Positions 1 through 8,200 of a stretch of 64,000 nt of DNA are shown here, piece after piece. This stretch comes from Humisphaera borealis (GTDB lineage Bacteria; Planctomycetota; Phycisphaerae; Tepidisphaerales; Tepidisphaeraceae): assembly GCF_015169395.1 (NCBI RefSeq), contig NZ_CP063458.1, forward strand, positions 3,286,001 to 3,350,000, in the 5' to 3' direction. How positions within the stretch are numbered: position 1 is the first letter of the stretch; each line of letters starts with the position of its first letter. The position numbers and the translations under genes are program-made. The notes under the pieces were generated by a model. That model did no database searches. It was not told the origin of the DNA and saw nothing but the letters and a program-made list of their open reading frames with translations.

Positions 1-2
1 CG

Positions 3-2240
3 CAGAACCAGGTCCGCGAATGGGCCAAGCTCGAACTGGGCACCCGCGACAGCTCGCAGGTCTGTTCCGAGGCCAAGAAGTGGGCCGCGGCGCTCGATGC
101 CAAAGACCCCGCGTACGAACACCACATGATGGAAGCGCTCTGGGTTCACCAGTGGCACAACATCGTGGACGTCGATCTGCTCAAGCGCATGCTCGCCAGC
201 CCCGTGCCGCAGGCGCGGGCCGCGGCGACCCGCGTGGCGCTTTACTGGCGCGACCGCGTGCCGGGCGTGCTCGGCCTGCTCAAGAAGAGCGCCGAGGACG
301 AACACCCCCGCGTACGGCTCGAGGCCGTCCGCGCCGCCAGCTACTTCGACACCGCCGAGGCGGTTGATGTCGCACTGACCGCCGTCAAGCGGCCGACCGA
401 CTACTACATTGAGTACACGCTCACCGAGACGATGAAGCAGCTCCAGCCGGTCTGGAAGAAGGCGCTTCAGGATGGCACCCCGATCGCCGTCGATAACCCG
501 ATGGGCGTTCACTATCTCGTCGGCTCGGCGACCAGTGCCGAGCTGCGAGCCCTGCCCCGCGTGCCGGCCGTTCTGCAAATGATCCTGACCAAGGCCGACT
601 TCTCCGATGCCGACCGCCTGTCGGCCCTGCAGGGGATCGCCGACGCCACCAGCAAGAACCGCGCCCAGATCCTGATCGACACGCTGGCGACCTCCGCTTC
701 CAGTGGCCCCGGCGGACCGGTCGTCGCCCGGCTGCTGGCAATGCTTCCGCCGGACGACCTCAAGCCCCTGCGGGCCGAACTGGTGAAGATCACCAAGTCC
801 AAGGCCGTGCCGGCCGTTCGCCGGCCCGCCTGGGCCGCGATCGTCGCCGCCGACGGCAACTTCGACGCCATCTGGCCCGAGGCCGCCAAGAGCACCGGCA
901 GCCTCACCGAGCTGCTCGAAGGCATTCCGATGATCCTCAACGCCGAACTCCGCGCCGCGGCGTACGACAAGGTGATGCCCCTGATCACCGCCGCCCCCAC
1001 GGCCGACCCCAAGGCCAGCCGCAGCCCGTCTGGCAAGTTCGTCCGCATCGAACTGGCCGGTGCCGGCGTCCTGACGCTCGCCGAAGTGCAGATCTTCAGC
1101 GGCGGCAAGAACATCGCCCTCGGCGGCAAGGCCACCCAGTCGAGCACCGACCACTCCGGCGACGCCTCCCGCGCGATCGACGGCAAGACCGACGGGTCGT
1201 TCGGCAGCGGCACCCAGACCCACACCAAGGGCGACAGCAAACCCTGGTGGGAAGTCGAACTGCCCGCCGAAACCCCGATCGATTCGATCGTGGTCTGGAA
1301 CCGCTCCGAGGACAACGGCAAATACGCCGGCCGCCTCGACGGCTTCAAGATCAGCGTGCTGGACGCCAGCCGTAAGGAACTGTTCGCCAAGGCGGGCAAC
1401 CCGGCCCCGAAGGAAAGCGCCAAGTTCGACATCGGTGCCGGTTCGATCAACGCCGACGACATCCGCACCGCCGCGATCGCGGCCGCCGTCAGCATGAACC
1501 ACGAGCACAAGGCCGTTGCGACGGTGCTCGCCGGGCTGATCAACAAGGGAGACCTGATCTCCGCCTCGGCCCGCGGCCTTAAGACCCTGCCCCGCAAGAT
1601 GTGGGACAAGGACCTGGGCGCCGCCGTCGCCGGCGACCTGATCGCCTGGGGCAAGAAGCTGTCGGTCGCCGGCCGCAGCGATCCGGAGAACATCGGCGTG
1701 CTGCAGCTCGCCGGCGAGTTGGTCGGCATGCTGCCGGCTGACAAGCAGGAAGCCGCCCGGGCCGACCTTAAGTCTCTCCGCGTTGCGGTGTTCGTTCTGA
1801 ACACCGTCCGCGAGCAGATGCGCTACGACACCACCCGCCTGGTGGTTGAAGCGGGCAAGCCGTTCCAGATCATCCTGATCAACGACGACTTCATGCCGCA
1901 CAACCTGGCGGTGGTCGCGCCGGGCGCACGCGAGAAGGTCGGCACCGCCGTCATCGAGATGCGGCCCGACCAGCTCGACAAGCAGGGCCGGGCGTTCATG
2001 CCCAACTTCAAGGAGATCATCGCCGGCACGAAGCTGCTCGAAGGCGGCCAGCGTGAGACCCTGAAGCTGACCGCCCCAACGGCCGAAGGCGTTTACGAGT
2101 ACGTCTGCACGTATCCCGGCCACTGGGAGAACATGTGGGGCAAGCTCGTGGTGACCAAGGACGTCGAGGCGTACCTGAAGGCCAACCCCGACGCCGGCGC
2201 CGCCCCCGCCGCGGCGGGACATCAGCATGGCGCCCACTGA
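3..2240 (+). CDS. Secreted-type HEAT-repeat / discoidin / cupredoxin protein (5' partial)
   Basis: The reading frame is already open at the first bases, so the true start lies upstream; the first internal Met (126) is not the start. Three parts are visible. The first ~330 residues are helical HEAT-like repeats (for example VRLEAVRAASYFD). The middle has a discoidin-like (F5/8 type C) segment with NIALGGKATQSS, AIDGKTDG and WWEVEL. The C-terminus is a plastocyanin/azurin-like domain with candidate type 1 copper ligands: His in DDFMPHNL, then Cys, His and Met in VCTYPGHWENMWG. In planctomycetes such tails end large HEAT-repeat dehydrogenase-like or haem-binding proteins, so the missing N-terminus may be a PVC-type dehydrogenase domain. 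An extracytoplasmic electron-transfer or carbohydrate role is inference. The protein ends in a His/Ala-rich tail. Confidence 0.85.
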   Translation, partial: QNQVREWAKLELGTRDSSQVCSEAKKWAAALDAKDPAYEHHMMEALWVHQWHNIVDVDLLKRMLASPVPQARAAATRVALYWRDRVPGVLGLLKKSAEDEHPRVRLEAVRAASYFDTAEAVDVALTAVKRPTDYYIEYTLTETMKQLQPVWKKALQDGTPIAVDNPMGVHYLVGSATSAELRALPRVPAVLQMILTKADFSDADRLSALQGIADATSKNRAQILIDTLATSASSGPGGPVVARLLAMLPPDDLKPLRAELVKITKSKAVPAVRRPAWAAIVAADGNFDAIWPEAAKSTGSLTELLEGIPMILNAELRAAAYDKVMPLITAAPTADPKASRSPSGKFVRIELAGAGVLTLAEVQIFSGGKNIALGGKATQSSTDHSGDASRAIDGKTDGSFGSGTQTHTKGDSKPWWEVELPAETPIDSIVVWNRSEDNGKYAGRLDGFKISVLDASRKELFAKAGNPAPKESAKFDIGAGSINADDIRTAAIAAAVSMNHEHKAVATVLAGLINKGDLISASARGLKTLPRKMWDKDLGAAVAGDLIAWGKKLSVAGRSDPENIGVLQLAGELVGMLPADKQEAARADLKSLRVAVFVLNTVREQMRYDTTRLVVEAGKPFQIILINDDFMPHNLAVVAPGAREKVGTAVIEMRPDQLDKQGRAFMPNFKEIIAGTKLLEGGQRETLKLTAPTAEGVYEYVCTYPGHWENMWGKLVVTKDVEAYLKANPDAGAAPAAAGHQHGAH

Positions 2241-2338
2241 CCGAGTAAGCCCGCCCGCCTCTCCTCCGGTGCACGGAGGAGAGGCGGAGGCTGCCGACGG
2301 TGGTGCTGCTGTGAAGATGAAGTCAGAAGCCTGAAGAA

Positions 2339-2423
2339 TACAAAACGCAAAACAGGCAATGAAAAATGCAAAATGGCAATACGCGCCATTTTGCATTTTT
2401 CATTGCCTGTTTTGCATTTTGCA
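2339..2423. repeat. AT-rich long inverted repeat (about 39-bp arms)
   Basis: Left arm 2339-2377 and right arm 2385-2423 are reverse complements apart from one or two positions, with a 7-nt loop (2378-2384). The arms consist of repeated ATGCAAAA/TTTTGCAT units, far more AT-rich than the flanks. It lies between the cupredoxin gene (ends 2240) and the convergent DUF1080 gene (ends 2643). It could act as a bidirectional terminator or be a dispersed palindromic element. The 402-nt gap holds only this repeat and the next one. Confidence 0.8.
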
Positions 2424-2476
2424 TTCACGCCGATGCCGCCAGCCCCCGGCGATAATGCAACCTTGCGGGCCAATCC

Positions 2477-2582
2477 GTGACACGGGCTTCCAGCCCGTGC
2501 GCAACGCATGATACTTCAGGCAGCTGCTCCGAACGACAACACGACTCCGACATCGCCCGCACGGGCTGGAAGCCCGTGTCAC
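2477..2582. repeat. REP-like pair: two 25-bp inverted arms, each itself a hairpin
   Basis: Arm 2477-2501 and arm 2558-2582 are perfect reverse complements (25 of 25). Each arm contains its own palindrome, CACGGGCT-tcc-AGCCCGTG, so the DNA can form two small hairpins or one long one across a 56-nt spacer. This is the architecture of REP/BIME-type elements. No transposase of the REP-associated (RAYT) type is seen in this window. Confidence 0.75.
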
Positions 2583-2642
2583 TGACGGAGCCGCCGCGAG
2601 AGGGGCACACGCCCTAAGACCCTTGCGGCAGTGATGCCGCCC

Positions 2643-3314
2643 TTACAGCGCCGCCACCCGGATATTCCGGTACTCGCACTTCATCACCACGCCCGGGTGG
2701 ATCTGGAAGCCCAGCGGCGCGGGGCCGGCGAACTTGGGATCTTTGTATTCCGACGCCTTGGTGCCGTTGATCCAGCAGGTGAACGTGTCTCCCTTCGCCT
2801 GGATGCGGAAGGTGTTCCACTGGCCTTCTGGCTTCATCAGCTTTGCGGCTTCCTTCGCCCGCCCGGTCTCGGGATAGCCGGGCTTGCCGACGTACCAGGA
2901 GCCGGACATGTCCACCTTCAGGCTCCCTGAAACGCCGAGCTGCAACTGGAGGTTGGGCTTGCGCATTTCGATGCCGGTGTCGACGCCGCGTGGCGGTTCG
3001 CCCTTCCAGCGGACGTCGAACTCGATGACGAAGTCGCCGTACTCTTTTTCGGTGTAGAGGTAGTTCCCCTTCTTGGCCGCGTCGTTTTCGCCGATCAGCA
3101 CGCCGTCCTCGACGCGCCAAAACGCCTTGCTCGCGTCGGCTTTGAAGTTCGTCAGGTCCTTCCCGTTGAACAGCGGCTCGAGCTTCGGCTCGGCGGTGTC
3201 TTTGGCGGTGTTCGTGGCGGTTTCTTTGGCGGCATCCTTGTCCGCCGCGAGGCCGACGGCCGAGACCACGAGAAGACCCGCGAGAAGACATGCCGACAGG
3301 AGGGTTGGTTTCAT
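2643..3314 (-). CDS. Secreted DUF1080 (3-keto-disaccharide hydrolase family) protein
   Basis: Starts at the ATG at 3314, just before a clear signal peptide (MKPTLLSACLLAGLLVVSAV, cleavage near GLAA-DK). A Lys/Thr/Ala-rich linker follows, then a DUF1080 / 3-keto-disaccharide hydrolase fold with EPLFNGKDLTNFKAD near the start, WRVEDGVLIGE, GDFVIEFDVRW and a C-terminal KCEYRNIRVAAL strand. The concanavalin-like domain is hugely expanded in planctomycetes and is linked to sugar or polysaccharide breakdown outside the cytoplasm. The 223-residue length suits a single-domain member. The longer reading frame from 3356 would bury the signal peptide, so it was rejected. Substrate unknown. Confidence 0.85.
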   Translation of the reverse strand: MKPTLLSACLLAGLLVVSAVGLAADKDAAKETATNTAKDTAEPKLEPLFNGKDLTNFKADASKAFWRVEDGVLIGENDAAKKGNYLYTEKEYGDFVIEFDVRWKGEPPRGVDTGIEMRKPNLQLQLGVSGSLKVDMSGSWYVGKPGYPETGRAKEAAKLMKPEGQWNTFRIQAKGDTFTCWINGTKASEYKDPKFAGPAPLGFQIHPGVVMKCEYRNIRVAAL

Positions 3315-3476
3315 GCCCGGTATGGTAGACGCATGCGCGGGGCAGTTGAAGCACAAAGCGACCGCGTTGGCTTAAGCGGCGCGAGAGGGTGCGGGTGCCG
3401 TCTTTCCCGTTGAAGGCGCGAGCGCCTGATCTGCTTTGCTGTTTCCGAGTTCTCCGGCCGCGTCAATCGGGCCGCG

Positions 3477-3947
3477 TCAGTCGCCGCTGAGTTGCTCGAT
3501 ATCAAGCAAGTCCTTCGTGCGGCCGCTGGCCCTCTTGAGCTTGAACAGCCAGTCACGAGTGACGTACCGCAGGCCGTTGTTCTCGACACTGGTGTCGATG
3601 AGCTGCTGCACGGGCACATCGGGCAGCCCTGGCACATAAGCGAACAGATCGACAAAACCGTCCCGCGTCCAAAGCATCATCAGCTGCATCGACTGGATGT
3701 AGGGAAGCGAAACGGCGTAGTCCTTTTCCAGCCCGGTGGCCGGGTCCTTCTCTGTCCCGTAGTAACGGGCACCGAGCTCGGTCAGCGCCGCCAGCAATCG
3801 AACTTCGCTGTCGGGCGTGCGAAGCCATACCAGGTCGGCGTCCTCGGTGGCGCGGACGTAGCCATGAAAGTTGACGGCGTGGCCGCCAATGATGGTGAAC
3901 GGCACGCCGTGCCGCCAGAGAACCAGGAAGATGTCGGTTTCAGGCAT
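3477..3947 (-). CDS. Nucleotidyltransferase-fold protein (AbiEii/MNT-like)
   Basis: A 156-residue protein with an N-terminal VPFTIIGGHAVNFHG motif followed by RATEDADLV, matching the GG...(D/E)xD core of polymerase-beta-type nucleotidyltransferases. A C-terminal stretch (FKLKRASGRTKDLLDIEQL) is typical of AbiEii/DUF1814-like members, where the Lys/Arg-rich helix contacts nucleotide. The ATG at 3947 overlaps the upstream gene's stop by 8 nt, so the two are translationally coupled; an earlier ATG at 3971 is possible. With its small upstream partner it could be a two-gene toxin-antitoxin-like unit, but the partner matches no antitoxin I recognise. Family call good, role uncertain. Confidence 0.75.
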   Translation of the reverse strand: MPETDIFLVLWRHGVPFTIIGGHAVNFHGYVRATEDADLVWLRTPDSEVRLLAALTELGARYYGTEKDPATGLEKDYAVSLPYIQSMQLMMLWTRDGFVDLFAYVPGLPDVPVQQLIDTSVENNGLRYVTRDWLFKLKRASGRTKDLLDIEQLSGD

Positions 3948-4158
3948 CCAGCCACTCCGGTCGAACGTCAATCGCTCGCTTCCTGATGTTGCGTCGCATG
4001 AAGCGTGCCAGGCCTTCGGGGTTTTGCTGCAGTCGCTCCCAGCAGGCTCGCTGAAGTTTGTTCATCGCCGCCAGGCGCTCTTCGGGCGTTCGCTGCGCTT
4101 CCATTCGCCGCCGGAGCCGGTCGCGGATCGCGAGTTGCCTGGCGATATCGTCGTCCAT
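3940..4158 (-). CDS. Small charged helical protein coupled to the nucleotidyltransferase
   Basis: A 72-residue protein from the ATG at 4158 (MDDDIARQLAIRDRLRRRM...). It is rich in Arg, Glu and Leu and probably all helix; the C-terminal part (ARFMRRNIRKRAIDVRPEWL) is strongly basic. It overlaps the downstream nucleotidyltransferase start by 8 nt. The arrangement (short basic partner first, enzyme second, overlapping frames) recalls antitoxin-toxin operons, but no antitoxin family is recognised. The longer frame from 4281 has atypical composition and was not used. Confidence 0.6.
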   Translation of the reverse strand: MDDDIARQLAIRDRLRRRMEAQRTPEERLAAMNKLQRACWERLQQNPEGLARFMRRNIRKRAIDVRPEWLDA

Positions 4159-4249
4159 GCGGGAACTATAGCGAGCAACCGACGTCGTGTGCAGACGCTG
4201 GTGGCAACGTGCGCCCATGCCGGAACGGCAACTGCCAGGCGTAGATGCC

Positions 4250-4579
4250 TTACCTGGCGTTCGGCTCCGGCACATAAACAACCTGTCCGGACTTCAGGCG
4301 GTATGCGGTACCAAGCCGCTCGCCCTGTCCTGATAGCTTCTGATTGGACACTTCCATCTGCATCACCTGGACCGTCTCCGAGGCCAGTTTCTCGCGCATG
4401 GTCGGCGTGGACGAGGCAGGCGCCCGGGCGCCGGACGCTTCCGACCGGAGAGAGCCTGCCTGGACGAACGCGATCAGGACGGCGATCGCGAACACCATCC
4501 AGATATCAAACAAGTTGATTAGTCCGGAGGTCGGATCGTCGTCCGTTTCCTCCCACTTCCTGGCTTTTCGATACTTCAA
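4250..4579 (-). CDS. DUF2149 single-pass membrane protein
   Basis: The start chosen is TTG at 4579: a strong GGAGG sits 9 nt upstream and there is no ATG. The protein is 109 residues. It opens with KYRKARKWEETDDDP and SGLINLFDIW, the DUF2149 signature, then one membrane span (MVFAIAVLIAFVQ), then a periplasmic-side segment ending in YRLKSGQVVYVPE. The topology resembles ExbD/TolR: short cytoplasmic head, one helix with an acidic residue just before it, periplasmic tail. The gene overlaps the 3' end of the ExbB-like gene by 74 nt and is last in the pilin-cobN-exbB cluster. DUF2149 genes commonly sit beside CobN-like and MotA/TolQ/ExbB genes. An ExbD-equivalent role is inference. Confidence 0.8.
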   Translation of the reverse strand: MKYRKARKWEETDDDPTSGLINLFDIWMVFAIAVLIAFVQAGSLRSEASGARAPASSTPTMREKLASETVQVMQMEVSNQKLSGQGERLGTAYRLKSGQVVYVPEPNAR

Positions 4580-5195
4580 GGGAATGCACCTCCGAAATGA
4601 GTTGGACCACGTACTCAATATCGTCGTAATCTCTGCCATACCAGGCACGCCGCACCGTTCCGAGGCCGTACGCAATGCTCCCACACAGCAGCCCGACGAC
4701 GGTCGTGGCAAACGCCGTAACGAGATTCGCTGAAAGCGTCTGGATGTCGCCGGAGGATAGCCCCGAAAGCGCCGGGCCGAACGGGATCAGCGTGCCGAGC
4801 AACCCCAGCATGGGTCCGACGCGGGCCAGAAAGCTGACCCTTCCCAGCGAGACGGCGATCCGGCTCTCCAGATCGGACAAACACTTTCGCCAGAACGCAG
4901 GCGACCCAGGACCAGTCTGGACGGCGCGACCATAGGAAAGGGGCAGGCCGCAGCCCCCTTGCAGCAGCGCTTTCCAGACAGCGGACGGGTCAACCTCGCC
5001 CGTATTAACCAGTCGGATTGCGGCGTCGAGTGACATCCGTGTTCTGCGGCGTTCGCGTGCTTCTCGGACGAAGCCCCCGAGCAGAGCAAGCGACGCGATA
5101 AAGCAGGCGAGGACCGCCAGCATGACCGGTAAGAGCAATACGGACGAAATCTCATACAGCGTTCGTGAGATGCCGTCGTTGAGTTGTTGAATCAT
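4506..5195 (-). CDS. MotA/TolQ/ExbB-like proton channel protein
   Basis: A 229-residue protein from the ATG at 5195. There is an N-terminal membrane helix (VLLLPVMLAVLACFIASLAL), a cytoplasmic region of about 100 residues, then two more helices; the second contains ARVGPMLGLLGTLIPFGPAL and the third LVTAFATTVVGLLCGSIAYG. The G-P-M-L-G-L-L-G-T motif and the Thr-containing third helix are hallmarks of ExbB/TolQ, whose pentamer conducts protons to drive an envelope partner. It lies 58 nt after the CobN-like gene and overlaps DUF2149. No TonB-like gene is nearby, so the force may go directly to the CobN-like protein. Confidence 0.85.
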   Translation of the reverse strand: MIQQLNDGISRTLYEISSVLLLPVMLAVLACFIASLALLGGFVREARERRRTRMSLDAAIRLVNTGEVDPSAVWKALLQGGCGLPLSYGRAVQTGPGSPAFWRKCLSDLESRIAVSLGRVSFLARVGPMLGLLGTLIPFGPALSGLSSGDIQTLSANLVTAFATTVVGLLCGSIAYGLGTVRRAWYGRDYDDIEYVVQLISEVHSLEVSKSQEVGGNGRRSDLRTNQLV

Positions 5196-5253
5196 GAGCT
5201 TCACGGTCCGAATGTGGGTGCGCCGGTGATCGACTGCGTTCACCAGGGGCGAA

Positions 5254-8200
5254 CTACATGGGAGTCCCCGTTCGTCGCAGAGCGCCGATCGCGATCATCG
5301 CGAGCACCAGGACGCCCCCGGCAGCCGTCCAGATCCATCGATAGGAGGGAGCGGCAGCGAGCTCCGCCCGATAGCCTTCGACAGGCGCGGCAGCGGGCGG
5401 AGCAACGGATTCCGCGACCGTTGGCGTGGCTTCTGGCGCATTGGCCTTTGGTGCCGAAGGTGACGCCGGCGTGGGTTCCGCCGGCGCGGCGGCAAGAGCG
5501 TCAGCGGGCGGAATCTGCCGCTGCGATTGCACCTGTACGGCATACTGGGCAAGTGCTTCCTTTGCCGCCGCACCCGGAATGGACTGAAGTTGCCCGACGA
5601 TCATCTCCTCCATCGGCTTGTTCCCGCCGGTCCGGAGGTTCCCGGAGAAGCCGTGTCTTCCGACACTCTGGGCAAACTCCATGGCGAGTTGCTGTCGCGT
5701 CTTCTCGTCGGCGTTCCAATGTCCTTTGCGAATGGCCTCGATCATCGCCGCGGTCGCGTCCTGATAGGCATACGGGTTGTTCTTCTCGAACCACTCCTTG
5801 AGCCGCACCTGAAGCTTGTCGTCGACCAGCACCTCTTTCATGCCCTGCCAATTCGCATCACCGACGCTGCCCGGCCGCATGACCTCCCAGCCGAAGCTGT
5901 TGCTAACCAGAAATCGCATGTGATCCGCCCCGGCGTAGCCTTCCTTCATCATCCCTTCCACCCACTTGCGGTTGAATAGCCGCACCCGGTATTCGCGCTG
6001 CAGTGCGTCTTCTGCTTTGACCAGTGCAGCCTTGTCAGCATCGCGCACGTCGGAAATGACGTAGTCGGGCCGCTTGCCGGTGGCTTGTTCGACGCCCAGC
6101 GCCAATGCCCCGCCGTGCAGCCAGGTGTAGCGACTCGATAGCGGGCTGGTCATGTAATCCGACCAACTCCGGACGACGGTGTGCGTACCCTGGATGGCCG
6201 CATCATAGAGAGGTTCGGCCGACTCGCCCCAGGCTCCCTCCGTGTAGACATATTTGTGGGCGGCAAGGTACTGCCTGGCAATCTCTTCACGGGTGCTCCA
6301 GTCGCCGGACCGCTCGACAGAATAGGACAATGAGCTGGCTGTTTCGCGTCCGGGTGCGATACCGAAAATCCTCGCCGGCGCGAGCGTTTCCGCCTTGGCG
6401 GCGTCGATTCCGCCTTTCATCAGCGTCCGCTTTAGATCCACCGTGTTGCGGAAGATCGGGTTGTCCTGCTCGGACGATGCTGCCACCAGGCGCACGGCTT
6501 TGTCCCACAGATTCAGCCGACCCGGCAGGTTGGATTCGTACCATCCGCCCGCCGCAATGAAGACGTCCACCCGGGGGCGGCCGAGCTTTTCCCGCGGAAT
6601 CAGCTTGATGTCGCTTACAAGGTTGCGCTCGTCCCACACCGGCTCGACCCCCAGTAGCGCCAGGATCTGCCCTTCCATCACCCCGTAGTCCCGGAAGGTG
6701 GCCGACGACCTGAGGTCAAAGCCGATCTTCGTCGGAAACTGCCCGTGCTGTTGCTGATGTCGTTTGATCAGATCGTCGGCCAGCTTCTTGCCCAGTTCCC
6801 AGGACGGTCGCATGGGCACTTCGTCCGGGTTCAGCAGATACATGTTGCGCCCTGTCGGAACCGCGTTGGGGTTGCGGATCGGATTGTTTCCCGGACCGGG
6901 CGGAACAAACCGGCCGTCAAGCCCGGCGATCAGGTTTCCGATTTCATCGGTCGTGCGCTGGAAGTCCTGATTCATCTTCAGCGCCAGCTTCAGACCGCGG
7001 TCGATGTCCTCCGGTAACGAGTCGATCCTCCGGCCAACGCCAAGGCTGACGGCATCTCCGGGGGAAAGCCCGTCCACCAACATGAGCCGCAGGATCTTTT
7101 CCGCCACCGGGCGAACGTTATGTTCGTGGCCGCTCTCCGGGGTGCCGTGCGGCGCGTCGGTCGCCGGCTCGTGGGTGTGGCCGTGCACCAGGATTTCCAG
7201 CGCCTTGAGAAATGGCGTCCTGAGCACGTTTACCATGTACGCCGGCAATAAGTCCTTTCGCGGAGGCTCGCCGAGCACGTGCAGACTCGTGGGCGTCGTT
7301 TCTTCGAGAATCGTATGGAGATAATCATTGACCCGTGCAATCGAGGAAGCGTCGAGCCGGTTGTCTTCGGGGATCGACAGCTTAAGGTCCACCTGCAGGC
7401 GGCAGACACGGACAAGCCGGCCGATCTCAGCCGCAAACTTTTCCTTAAGCCCGCCCTCTTCCATCAACTCCCATTTGTCGATCGTCTCGTGCAGCGTGGC
7501 CAATTCATCGCTGAGTCCTGCGGTAACAATCGGCGGCGGGAGATGGCTGATCAGGGTGCCGTATGCCCTGCGGCGGACAGGCGCTGACTCGACCATGTTT
7601 TCGATGATCCACGGATTGAAGTTGAGCATTGCGCCCATGACAACGTCCGGCCAGTCATGGTCGGATTGCCCACTCGGCTTGCCCGGCAGCGCGAACTCTG
7701 AGCCGTGCGTGCCGAAGTGCACCAGCGCGTTGGCCTTGAACTTTTCCTCCAGCCAGAAGTACGTTGCCAGGTAATTGTGCGGAGGCGCGGTGACCTTATC
7801 GTGTGCCTGGCTGTTGAGTGCTTCTTTTCCGTGGGCTTCGCCGCGGAGAGGTTGCGGCAGCAGGATGACATTTCCCAGGTCGATACGGGGGACGACGATG
7901 AATTTGCGTCCCACGTTCTCCCAGACCATGAACTTGCCCGGGGCCGGCCCCCATTTGGCGTCGAGCTGAGCGCGTCGCGCCTCGGGTACGCGGCGCTTGT
8001 ACCACTGCTCGTACTCTTCGGCCGGAATGAGAACCGGTGAGCCGGTGCGTACGAGCTTGTCGAGTTCCCCTGGTGCCCAGACGCCGACCAACCTCCCACG
8101 ATCCATCATCCAGCCGAGAAGCTCCTCCTCGTTGCGCGGCGTCGGGGTGATCGTGTAACCGGCGAGTTTCATCCGGTCCAGTACCGAAACGACGCTTCGC

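Noticed and set aside
512-1804. 430-codon minus-strand frame opposite the cupredoxin protein
   Set aside because: Shadow of a gene with readable domains; Ser/Arg-rich composition is typical of such shadows.
3477-4158. AbiEi/AbiEii abortive-infection pair
   Set aside because: The enzyme part fits the nucleotidyltransferase fold, but the small partner does not resemble AbiEi, so the defence call was not made.
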